Origin: CAWGET01 sp963821715
GTDB lineage: Bacteria > Bacteroidota > Ignavibacteria > Ignavibacteriales > Melioribacteraceae
DNA length: 64,000 nt
Reading direction: 5' to 3'
Assembly: GCA_963821715.1 (NCBI GenBank)
Contig: CAWGET010000005.1
Location: forward strand, 62,001 to 126,000
The notes beneath the pieces are model-generated. The model did no database searches, was not told the origin of the DNA, and saw only the letters and a program-made list of their open reading frames with translations. The first letter of the stretch is position 1, and the number at the start of each line of letters is the position of its first letter. Below are positions 32,589-40,708 of this stretch, piece by piece. Made by a program: the position numbers and the translations under genes.

Positions 32589-33944
32589 TTAAAGACTTAC
32601 AATATCGCTGTAAATTATAAAGGCCATTAACGCTAAAAGCAGCACAAAGCCGGCATTTTGAATAGCGATTTTAAATTTTAGCGGAAGTTCTCGTCTCATT
32701 ATTCCTTCAATGGCAATTATTACAAAATGACCGCCGTCTAAAGCCGGGAAAGGAAGTATATTGATTATTGCAAGACTCAGACTAAGCATCGCGAGAAAAT
32801 ATAAGAAGGACATCATTCCTCGTTCAGCTGATGTTGCCGCAAACTGCGCAATTTTTACGGGTCCGCCGAAAGCGCTGCTGAATTCCATTTCGCCGGTAAT
32901 AATATTTTTTCCCATCGCGAAAGTTAAAGCGGTTATTTGTCCGATATCGGTAAAACTTTTTTCAACCGACTCGCCGAAACTATACTTTTGTTTATGCACT
33001 GGTCCGGCATACATACTCGCGATGGCCACGCCGATTTTTCCTTCAATTCCGGGATTGACCATAGTCCTAACAGTATCTTCATTCCTTAAAAGCACAACCG
33101 GAATATCTTTCTCTCTATTCGAAGAAACTATATCTATTACGTCCTGACTTTCATTAATTTTATGGTTATCAATTTCAAGAAATATATCGCCCGCTTCTAT
33201 TCCCGATTCTTCGGCGGGAGAATTTTTCATCACTTCCGAAATATATGGCTCCGTATTTCCTATCGGCAGAAACATACCTTCCTGCTGTGCGTCAGTAATT
33301 ACGGAAGCCGGAACAGCGAATTTTACTTCTTCACCGTTACGCATTACAACAACTTCTTTTTCTTTACCCACATTTGTAAGAAGAAGATTATTCATTACTT
33401 CTTCCCAGTGATTTACTTTCGTTCCGTCGATTGAAATAATCTCGTCTCCGGATTGAAACCCAGCATCGGCGGCAAGGCTTTGTTCGCTTATTGTTCCAAC
33501 GCTTGTGGTATTGTAAACTTGTTTCCCCTGCGAAAAATTTATTCCCCAAAAAACAATAAGTGTTAAAAGGAGATTCATAAGAACGCCGGCGCTGATGACG
33601 AATAACTTTTGGTAAGTCGGTCTAGAGCGGAATTCGTAGGGCTGGGGTTCGCGGTTTTTATATTCTGTATCGAAACTTTCGTCAACCATTCCTGCAATTT
33701 TCACATACCCGCCTAACGGAAGGAGACTAAGCCTGTAATCAGTATTCCCCTGTCCGTCAAAATCCTTGGGAAGAGAGCCTGTGGTAAATCCGGTTAATTT
33801 ATTGTAACCGAAGAGTCTTTGTCCGAACCCTATAGCGAAAACATCCACTCTCATTTTTGATAACTTTGCAGCGGCAAAATGTCCGAATTCGTGGACGAAC
33901 ACCAAAATCGCTATTGTTATTATAAAATAAAATATATAATCCAT
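32589..33944 (-). CDS. rseP: Site-2 protease RseP (regulated intramembrane metalloprotease)
   Basis: 451 residues. Zinc site HEFGH at 18-22 in the first membrane helix and the third ligand in PALDGGHF (D403) near the C-terminal helices. Two PDZ-like domains lie between (about 145-215, with SLAADAGFQSGDEIISIDG; about 225-305, with SPAEESGIEAGDIFLEID). It cleaves membrane-anchored anti-sigma factors and signal peptides; the anti-sigma protein at 22491-23048 is a conceivable target. It lies 10 bases downstream of dxr, the common arrangement in many bacteria. Confidence 0.95.
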   Translation of the reverse strand: MDYIFYFIITIAILVFVHEFGHFAAAKLSKMRVDVFAIGFGQRLFGYNKLTGFTTGSLPKDFDGQGNTDYRLSLLPLGGYVKIAGMVDESFDTEYKNREPQPYEFRSRPTYQKLFVISAGVLMNLLLTLIVFWGINFSQGKQVYNTTSVGTISEQSLAADAGFQSGDEIISIDGTKVNHWEEVMNNLLLTNVGKEKEVVVMRNGEEVKFAVPASVITDAQQEGMFLPIGNTEPYISEVMKNSPAEESGIEAGDIFLEIDNHKINESQDVIDIVSSNREKDIPVVLLRNEDTVRTMVNPGIEGKIGVAIASMYAGPVHKQKYSFGESVEKSFTDIGQITALTFAMGKNIITGEMEFSSAFGGPVKIAQFAATSAERGMMSFLYFLAMLSLSLAIINILPFPALDGGHFVIIAIEGIMRRELPLKFKIAIQNAGFVLLLALMAFIIYSDIVSL

Positions 33945-33954
33945 TTAAAATCCT

Positions 33955-35103
33955 TTAATTGTATTTTTTCTTTAGAAACTCTCTAGTTTGACGATCACAG
34001 TCGAAAATAGTTTCAAGATCGGGAGATTGGCGGTTCTCGATCTTCGCTAGGGCTTCGTCAATAATTTCTGGTATTTGTAGAAATTTAATTTTATTGTTCA
34101 AAAATTTTTCCACAGCAATCTCATTTGCCGCATTCAATATACAAGGCGCGGTTCCTCCTTGTTCCATAACATGGTAAGCTAAATTAAGACAACGGAACTT
34201 CTCAAAATCGGGTTCGGAAAAAGTTAATTCCCGTATTTTAAATAAATTTGTATTTACAAAATTACTCTTCAATCTTTCCGGAAAAGTGAACGCATACTGG
34301 ATCGGCAGTTTCATATCGGGGGCGCTCAACTGAGCTTTTATCGATCCGTCGTCAAATTCTATCATCGAATGAATAACCGATTGCGGATGAATCACAACTT
34401 CAATTTCTTCTTTAGGTTTATCGAAAAGCCAATGAGCTTCAATAACTTCCAGACCTTTGTTCATCATTGTGGCGGAATCGATAGTGATCTTATTTCCCAT
34501 CGACCAGTTTGGATGCGCGAGCGCTTCGCTAACCGATACATTTTTTAAATCGGATTTTGCTTTGTTCCGGAAAGGGCCTCCGGAAGCCGTTAAAATAATT
34601 TTTTTTATTGAGCTAGGATCCTCGCCGACAAGACACTGGAAAATTGCGCTGTGTTCGGAGTCTACCGGAATCAATTCAGAATCGTATTCCTTGAGCAGAA
34701 TTTTTATTAATTCTCCCGCAACAACAAGAGTTTCTTTATTGGCGAGAGCTATCCTTTTATTCTGTTTTATTGCTTCAACTGTAGGAGCGAGTCCGGAAAA
34801 TCCGACCAACGAATTTAGAAAAATATCATAATTTGCCGAACGAGATAATTCAAGTAACCCTTCCGGTCCTTCGAGTATTTCGCAAGGATGATCTAATCTT
34901 TTGCGGAGAATCTCCGCTTTCTTTTTATCTATAACCACAGCAGCAACAGGATTGAATTTTTTTATCTGTTCTTCGAGCAAGTCGATATTGTTATTTGCGC
35001 TTAATGCGAAAAGCGAAAACCGATCGGGAAATTTTTCAATCACTTCCAATGCGTTTACACCGATCGATCCTGTTGAACCGAGTATTAAAATATTTCTTAA
35101 CAT
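33955..35103 (-). CDS. dxr: 1-deoxy-D-xylulose-5-phosphate reductoisomerase
   Basis: 382 residues. NADPH-binding motif LGSTGSIGVNALEV at 8-21, the metal/substrate site IPVDSEHSAIFQ (D148, E150), and NWSMGNKITIDSATMMNKGL with LEVIEAHWLF. It converts DXP to MEP, the committed step of the non-mevalonate isoprenoid pathway. It is followed by rseP at a 10-base interval, so the two are probably one transcript. The region upstream (35104-35425) is gene-free and rich in palindromes. Confidence 0.97.
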   Translation of the reverse strand: MLRNILILGSTGSIGVNALEVIEKFPDRFSLFALSANNNIDLLEEQIKKFNPVAAVVIDKKKAEILRKRLDHPCEILEGPEGLLELSRSANYDIFLNSLVGFSGLAPTVEAIKQNKRIALANKETLVVAGELIKILLKEYDSELIPVDSEHSAIFQCLVGEDPSSIKKIILTASGGPFRNKAKSDLKNVSVSEALAHPNWSMGNKITIDSATMMNKGLEVIEAHWLFDKPKEEIEVVIHPQSVIHSMIEFDDGSIKAQLSAPDMKLPIQYAFTFPERLKSNFVNTNLFKIRELTFSEPDFEKFRCLNLAYHVMEQGGTAPCILNAANEIAVEKFLNNKIKFLQIPEIIDEALAKIENRQSPDLETIFDCDRQTREFLKKKYN

Positions 35104-35263
35104 AAAATAAGCTTTTTAAAATTCATTTAAACATATTAAAATAACTAATTAATTCAACAAAAGTAAGTGAAAGGGGAAAGGGAAAAAGCGCGGAAGAATG
35201 AAATAGCAGGCTTAATCGCCGCAACTATGTTTTGACCAGTATGTTTTGATTTTTGTTTTACAG

Positions 35264-35404
35264 CCCATAGCTTCAGCTATTGGAAATGAAAGAAAAAACC
35301 TCAATAGATAAACCATTTCAATGGTTTTTGGCTAACTTTATAAACCGTTGAAACGGTTATTAAAATTATTATTAATCCTATAAACCCACGGATAAATCCG
35401 TGGG
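35264..35404. repeat. Cluster of four short palindromes with two-base loops
   Basis: CCCATAGCT-TC-AGCTATTGG (35264-35283, imperfect), AACCATT-TC-AATGGTT (35311-35326), AACCGTT-GA-AACGGTT (35343-35358) and CCCACGGAT-AA-ATCCGTGGG (35385-35404). CAATAGA, the flank seen at the 30-kb element, occurs at 35302-35308. The cluster occupies the dxr-proximal part of a 322-bp gene-free stretch (35104-35425) and abuts a truncated P-loop gene. Nothing else is seen in that stretch. Confidence 0.65.
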
Positions 35405-35425
35405 CTGAAAATCTTTAGAAACTAT

Positions 35426-35575
35426 TCAAAGCCTGTCTTCGGGCTTTTTATCCGGCAGAAAAAGTATTTTGTTCCATTTATCGATTGAAAACACTACACC
35501 GTCTATCTCTCGATTGAGTTTATGGGCGTAAGTTTTTTTCCCCGCACCGGTATTTCCTACTATCAAATGGATCAT
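35426..35575 (-). pseudogene. Truncated P-loop NTPase (AAA_33/zeta-like kinase N-terminus)
   Basis: 49 residues: MIHLIVGNTGAGKKTYAHKL, then NREIDGVVFSIDKWNKILFL and PDKKPEDRL, stop. This has the Walker A GxxGAGKxT and the 'FSIDKW' second strand of AAA_33 nucleotide kinases, which are normally about 150-190 residues. The rest is missing; beyond the stop the sequence passes directly into the palindrome cluster. AAAGG lies 8 bases before the ATG. It follows the membrane-protein gene by 10 bases, so it was probably the second gene of an operon. Confidence 0.65.
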
Positions 35576-35585
35576 ACTATTACCT

Positions 35586-36059
35586 TTAAGAAACAAAAAG
35601 CATTCTGCTTAATGCCAGCAAAAGATTAATCGTTACCAAAATGTTTATCGTCAAATTAATTTTAAACATCTTTTTTAATGATGATATTTCCGTTACACTA
35701 TTTATAGTGGCTGCTTCCGTTCTTACTTTTTTCGCGGTCGGAATTACAAAGGCGAAAATCAAAACAAGAATTATTATTAGGATGAGCTGTTTAGTAACAA
35801 GCCAATGGTTCGAAGAGAAATCGAAAAAACCATAAGCGCCGCTTGTAGACACAAGATAAATGCCTGTAATTAAAATTCCCATGGATCCGATAATCCCGAG
35901 GATGTTTACAAAATTCAGATACACGCCGATCAATTTCTTCGATGTTTCCGGATTAGCGGCTGAGTAAATATTTTTCTTTAGAACCGAATCCGAAATGAAA
36001 TTAACAATCCATATTCCGGCGAAAATTATATGAAGTGAAACAAACAGATGATAAATCAT
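35586..36059 (-). CDS. Four-helix integral membrane protein of unknown function
   Basis: 157 residues with four predicted membrane helices (about 2-24, 48-70, 87-108 and 132-153). The histidine in LHIIFAGIWIV near the start and the spacing of helices resemble CopD/DUF2269-type membrane proteins, but I cannot assign a family with assurance. It precedes a truncated P-loop kinase gene. The upstream 258 bp to metK contains no gene. Confidence 0.6.
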   Translation of the reverse strand: MIYHLFVSLHIIFAGIWIVNFISDSVLKKNIYSAANPETSKKLIGVYLNFVNILGIIGSMGILITGIYLVSTSGAYGFFDFSSNHWLVTKQLILIIILVLIFAFVIPTAKKVRTEAATINSVTEISSLKKMFKINLTINILVTINLLLALSRMLFVS

Positions 36060-36317
36060 AAATTCCTTCTTTCTTTTTCATTTTCAAAAATTTTTGATAA
36101 GGTATAATGACAATACATAGAATTTCTAAAAACTAAAAAAACCTCTTTTCTCAGCAAAAATAAAACCTGCTATCCGAAAGATAATAATAATTGAAAATAG
36201 AAGATAAAATATTTAACTTTAATCTTATTTTAAAGTGTATTATTACAAAAAGGGTAAAGATTTACATAAATTAAATCTCTCCCGAAAGATTAATAAATAG
36301 AACCAGAAGAGGTATAG

Positions 36318-37463
36318 ATGTCATATTTATTCACATCAGAATCGGTTTCGGAAGGGCATCCGGATAAAGTGTGCGATGCGATTTCTGACGGTGTTCTCGA
36401 TGCAATATTCAAAGAAGACCCGAATGCGCGGGTTGCATGCGAAACTTTTGTAACAACTGGATTAGCACTTGTAGGTGGTGAAATAACAACTGAAGCATAT
36501 GTTGATATTCCAGACATTGTAAGAAAAACAATAAAAAATATCGGCTACACAGAAGCCGAGTATAAATTTGATTCGGAATCGTGCTCGGTGCTGAATGCTA
36601 TCCATGCTCAATCAGGCGATATTGCCAGAGGCGTTGATACCGGAGGAGCCGGCGACCAGGGAATTATGTTCGGCTACGCTTGCGATCAAACTCCCGAATT
36701 AATGCCCATGCCTATTGTATATGCTCATAAACTCGTTAAAAAATTGGCGGATATAAGAAAGAAAAATAATGGATTAATGCCTTACCTTCGTCCAGACGCT
36801 AAATCGCAGGTTACAATCGAATACGATGATAACAATAAACCGCTTCGTGTTGATGCCGTTGTTATTTCCACACAGCATGATAAAAACGTGACGCAGAAAA
36901 AGATTAAGCAAGATATAATTGAGAATGTGGTAAAGACTGTAATTCCAGAAAAATATTTAGATAAGAATACAAAGTATTTTGTAAATCCCACAGGCAGATT
37001 TGAAATAGGAGGACCACATGGAGACAGCGGTTTAACCGGAAGAAAAATTATTGTGGATACTTACGGTGGCTGGGCTCCACACGGAGGCGGCGCGTTCTCG
37101 GGAAAGGACCCGAGCAAAGTTGACCGAAGTGCGACATACGCTGCAAGGCATATTGCGAAAAATATTGTCGGAGCTAAACTCGCGAAGGAATGTTTAGTTC
37201 AACTCGCATATGCGATCGGAGTAGCTGAGCCGGTTTCCGTATATGTGGATACGAAAGGGACCGGAGTAATTTCCGATAAGGAATTGGCTGAGATGATTAA
37301 AAAAGAAGTCGCTCTAACTCCAAAAGGAATAATTGACAGACTTAAATTAAGAAGACCAATATATCAGAAAACTGCGGCATATGGGCATTTCGGGCGCAGC
37401 GGAAAAGATTTTACATGGGAGAAATTAGACCTTGTCCCTGTATTCAAAAAATATGCTAAGTAA
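36318..37463 (+). CDS. metK: S-adenosylmethionine synthase
   Basis: 381 residues. Three MetK domains, with FTSESVSEGHPDKVCD at 4-19 (ATP/methionine), GAGDQGIMFGYACD (the GAGDQG loop), and GGPHGDSGLTGRKIIVDTYG. It makes SAM from methionine and ATP for the methyltransferases encoded here and elsewhere. GAGG lies 6 bases before the ATG. I looked for a SAM riboswitch in the 258-bp leader and saw no recognisable class. ahcY follows 30 bases on, making a SAM-cycle operon. Confidence 0.98.
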   Translation: MSYLFTSESVSEGHPDKVCDAISDGVLDAIFKEDPNARVACETFVTTGLALVGGEITTEAYVDIPDIVRKTIKNIGYTEAEYKFDSESCSVLNAIHAQSGDIARGVDTGGAGDQGIMFGYACDQTPELMPMPIVYAHKLVKKLADIRKKNNGLMPYLRPDAKSQVTIEYDDNNKPLRVDAVVISTQHDKNVTQKKIKQDIIENVVKTVIPEKYLDKNTKYFVNPTGRFEIGGPHGDSGLTGRKIIVDTYGGWAPHGGGAFSGKDPSKVDRSATYAARHIAKNIVGAKLAKECLVQLAYAIGVAEPVSVYVDTKGTGVISDKELAEMIKKEVALTPKGIIDRLKLRRPIYQKTAAYGHFGRSGKDFTWEKLDLVPVFKKYAK

Positions 37464-37493
37464 ATAACGAGAAAAAAAGAGGAAGAAGAATCT

Positions 37494-38771
37494 ATGGATC
37501 ATAAGAAAGGTAAGTACAAAGTTCGTGATTTAAGTTTAGCCGCTGAAGGACGGAGAAAGATTGAATGGGCGGAAAGCAGAATGCCCGTAATGATGGCATT
37601 GCGAGAAAAATATAAGAAATCGAAACCATTAAAAGGTTACAAAATTGCCGGTTGTCTTCATGTAACAAAAGAAACCGCAGTGCTAGTGGAAACTTTGCAG
37701 ATCGCCGGAGCACAAATAAGCTGGAGTGGATGCAACCCTTTATCAACTCAGGATGATATTGCAGCGGCGCTAGCAAAAAAAGGAACTGAAATTTACGCCT
37801 GGCACGGAATGAACACAAAAGAGTTTTACTGGTGCATCGAAAGAACTTTGGATATGAAACCTAATCTTACATTGGATGACGGTGCTGATTTAATATTTAC
37901 TGTTCATAATAAATTCCCCGAACTCGCACAAAATATTATTGGCGGAACCGAGGAAACAACGACAGGCATAAAACGTTTGCGCGCAATGGCGGACGATGAA
38001 AAACTTCTATATCCTGTTATTGCAGTTAACGACGCCGAAACTAAATGGGATTTCGATAATGTTTACGGAACAGGTCAGTCATCAATTGACGGAATCTTGA
38101 GAGCAACCTCAATTCTTCTTGCCGGAAAAACTTTTGTAGTTGCCGGGTATGGACATTGTGGCAAAGGATGCGCTATGAGAGCATCGGGAATGGGTGCTAA
38201 CGTTGTAGTAACCGAAATTAAACCGACTGCCGCGCTTAAAGCAACGCTCGAAGGTTTTCGGGTTATGCCGATGGATCAGGCAGCGAAAGTTGGAGATGTG
38301 TTTATTACCGCCACCGGCGTTAAAGATGTCATTACCAAAAAACATTTCGAAAAGATGAAAGAAGGTGCTGTGGTTTGTAATACCGGGCACTATGATTGCG
38401 AAATAAATATTGACGATCTGGAATCGCTGAAAAAATCGAAAAGAGAAATAAGAAAAAATAACGAAGAATATGTAATGAAAGACGGAAGAAAAATATATCT
38501 GCTGGCGCAGGGAAGACTTGTAAACCTTGCCGCAGCGGAAGGTCATTCTTCCGAAGTTATGGATATGTCATTTGCAAATCAGTTTATGTCGCAGCTTCGC
38601 TTAACTGAATCGGATAAAAAAGGCGAAAAATTATCGCCGAAAGTTCATGATATTCCGGAAGAACAGGATCAGGAAATTGCAACTGTTAAATTAAGAACTC
38701 AAGGTATGAAGATAGACAAACTTACCAAAGAGCAGGAATTGTACATTAAAGATTACAGCGCCGGAACGTGA
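37494..38771 (+). CDS. ahcY: Adenosylhomocysteinase
   Basis: 425 residues. NAD-dependent SAH hydrolase: substrate region GCLHVTKETAVLVETL, TVHNKFPEL, the NAD loop VAGYGHCGKGCAMRASGMGA, and the C-terminal KLTKEQELYIKDY. The family's K/D catalytic set is in ETKWDFDNVYG. It removes the product inhibitor SAH and feeds homocysteine back to methionine. It is coupled to metK and ends at a clear intrinsic terminator. The final residues (YSAGT) are shorter than the usual KPxxYRY tail. Confidence 0.97.
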   Translation: MDHKKGKYKVRDLSLAAEGRRKIEWAESRMPVMMALREKYKKSKPLKGYKIAGCLHVTKETAVLVETLQIAGAQISWSGCNPLSTQDDIAAALAKKGTEIYAWHGMNTKEFYWCIERTLDMKPNLTLDDGADLIFTVHNKFPELAQNIIGGTEETTTGIKRLRAMADDEKLLYPVIAVNDAETKWDFDNVYGTGQSSIDGILRATSILLAGKTFVVAGYGHCGKGCAMRASGMGANVVVTEIKPTAALKATLEGFRVMPMDQAAKVGDVFITATGVKDVITKKHFEKMKEGAVVCNTGHYDCEINIDDLESLKKSKREIRKNNEEYVMKDGRKIYLLAQGRLVNLAAAEGHSSEVMDMSFANQFMSQLRLTESDKKGEKLSPKVHDIPEEQDQEIATVKLRTQGMKIDKLTKEQELYIKDYSAGT

Positions 38772-38781
38772 TCCATATTTT

Positions 38782-38811
38782 AGCCGTCTCAGTATTGAGA
38801 CGGCTTTTTTT
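38782..38811 (+). terminator. Intrinsic terminator of metK-ahcY
   Basis: AGCCGTCTCA (38782-38791), loop GTAT, TGAGACGGCT (38796-38805), then seven T (38805-38811). A perfect 10-bp stem, 10 bases after the ahcY stop. Confidence 0.92.
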
Positions 38812-39041
38812 AGAGGGCGGGAGAAATGATTTTCAGATTAATATCTATCCTCAGTGAATTAGTTTCTTCCAAAAATTTTCTTGTAACTCAAAACATTTAC
38901 GCACATAAAATATTAATCCTAAAAAATTATTTCAGGTTGTCACTTCGTAAATGTTAGTCTGTTTTCCCGATCTCCGGATGGAGAGGTTGCGGATAGTCAT
39001 TATTCTATTTCTTATAATTTTTTATGGGACAAACTTTCTGA

Positions 39042-40550
39042 ATGATACTTAAAAGATTCGAAAATGTTTTGCTGGCAATAATAGCCGTAGTTGTTTTTGT
39101 CGGATTGTTTGTCGCAAGCCAATACAATTATAATTTGTTCCACACCTTTGCGGAATTATTCAGTATTATGATTTCTGCCGGTATATTTATGATTGCGTGG
39201 AATTCGAGGAAATTTGTAGATAATGAATATCTATTATTCATAGGTATTTCATTTCTTTTCGTTTCAACAATCGATCTGTTGCACGTTTTTACATACAAAG
39301 GTATGAACATACTTAACATTGAGGGAGCGAATATTCCCACGCAGCTTTGGGTCGCATCCAGATATCTGCAAAGCATAACCCTTTTAATCGCGCCTTCATT
39401 TATGAAATATAAGTTTGACGGGAAAACTTTATTTGTAAGTTACGGTCTCTTTACACTAATAATTATTCTTTCAATATTTTATGTGCCTGTGTTCCCGACA
39501 GCTTATGTTGAAGGTTCGGGGTTAACAAATTTTAAGATCGTCAGTGAATATATAATCTCGTTTCTTTATATCGGCGCAATTTACAAAATGTATCAGTACA
39601 GAAATTTTTTCAATGAAAAATTTTTCAAATTAATTGTATGGTCCATTGCCATTCTTGTATTAGCCGAGTTGATGTTCACTCTTTACATGAGCGTCTTCGG
39701 GTTTGCCAATATTCTGGGTCATTATTTAAAAATCGTTTCTTATTATCTTTTATACAAAGCAATTATCGAACAGGGTTTAATCGATCCGTATCAGGTTTTA
39801 TTCCGGAATTTAAAAAAGAGCGAAGTGGAATTACAGAAATATTCTGAAGAATTAAAGATTTCCAATGTAAATAAGGATAAGTTTTTTTCAATCATTTCAC
39901 ACGATCTGCGAAGTCCGTTTAACGGGATATTGGGATTCGCAGAATTATTGCGCGACGAGACCGACGAGTTGGAAAAGTCGGAAATAAAAGATATAGCCGG
40001 AAGATTACACGGTGCGGCAACCGGCGTTTATTCACTACTCGAGAATTTGCTGCAATGGTCAAGGGTACAACTTGGAGTAGACATTTCCGATCCTGATCCG
40101 GCAAAATTGGAAGATGTTGTCTCCGCGAGTGTCGAGTTGATGCAGAGTTCCGCACATAAAAAAAATATTTTATTATCGGTAAAGGTTCCGGGCAAAATTT
40201 TAGTTTATGTAGATCAAATTATGCTCGCATCCGTTTTGCAGAATCTTATTTCCAATGCTATAAAATTTACGCCGAATGGTGGAGAAATAAAAATATTTAA
40301 TGAACTTGAAGATGATTTCGCAGTATTGTTTATTAAGGATACCGGAGTTGGAATGCAGGAATCGGAAGTTTCTAATCTTTTTAAGATAGAAAAAAGTTTT
40401 TCAAAGCAGGGGACTGACGGAGAAAAAGGATCGGGGCTTGGATTGATTTTAACGAAGGAGTTGATTGAGAAAAACGGCGGAGAAATTGAAGCAAAAAGCA
40501 AACCGAATAAAGGAACTACTTTCATATTAAGAATACCGCTTTATAAATAG
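39042..40550 (+). CDS. MASE3-domain sensor histidine kinase
   Basis: 502 residues. The N-terminal half has seven to eight membrane helices with the MASE3 pattern (FHTFAELFSIMISAGIFMIA, FLFVSTIDLLHVFTYKGMN, then RYLQSITLLIAP). It is followed by HisKA with the phospho-accepting H287 (IISHDLRSPFNGILGFAELL) and HATPase_c (NLISNAIKFTPNGGEI, DTGVGM, GSGLGL). There is no receiver domain and no adjacent response regulator, so it is an orphan kinase. MASE3 ligands are unknown. The gene is monocistronic, set off by the ahcY terminator. Confidence 0.93.
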   Translation: MILKRFENVLLAIIAVVVFVGLFVASQYNYNLFHTFAELFSIMISAGIFMIAWNSRKFVDNEYLLFIGISFLFVSTIDLLHVFTYKGMNILNIEGANIPTQLWVASRYLQSITLLIAPSFMKYKFDGKTLFVSYGLFTLIIILSIFYVPVFPTAYVEGSGLTNFKIVSEYIISFLYIGAIYKMYQYRNFFNEKFFKLIVWSIAILVLAELMFTLYMSVFGFANILGHYLKIVSYYLLYKAIIEQGLIDPYQVLFRNLKKSEVELQKYSEELKISNVNKDKFFSIISHDLRSPFNGILGFAELLRDETDELEKSEIKDIAGRLHGAATGVYSLLENLLQWSRVQLGVDISDPDPAKLEDVVSASVELMQSSAHKKNILLSVKVPGKILVYVDQIMLASVLQNLISNAIKFTPNGGEIKIFNELEDDFAVLFIKDTGVGMQESEVSNLFKIEKSFSKQGTDGEKGSGLGLILTKELIEKNGGEIEAKSKPNKGTTFILRIPLYK

Positions 40551-40708
40551 GAAGACAAAAAGAATAACAGTAAATCCTTGCTGTGATATATACAAAATTT
40601 CTAATCTTTATTCTTACTTTAAGATCATTCTGAAACTTTTAAAAGACATATACGTCAAAATTAAATATATTTTCATTTATATTTTCAGTCACAAATTAGG
40701 AGAAAAGC

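Noticed and set aside
36060..36317. SAM riboswitch in the metK leader
   Set aside because: The leader is long and AT-rich, but I found no recognisable SAM riboswitch core or terminator hairpin. A covariance-model search would decide.
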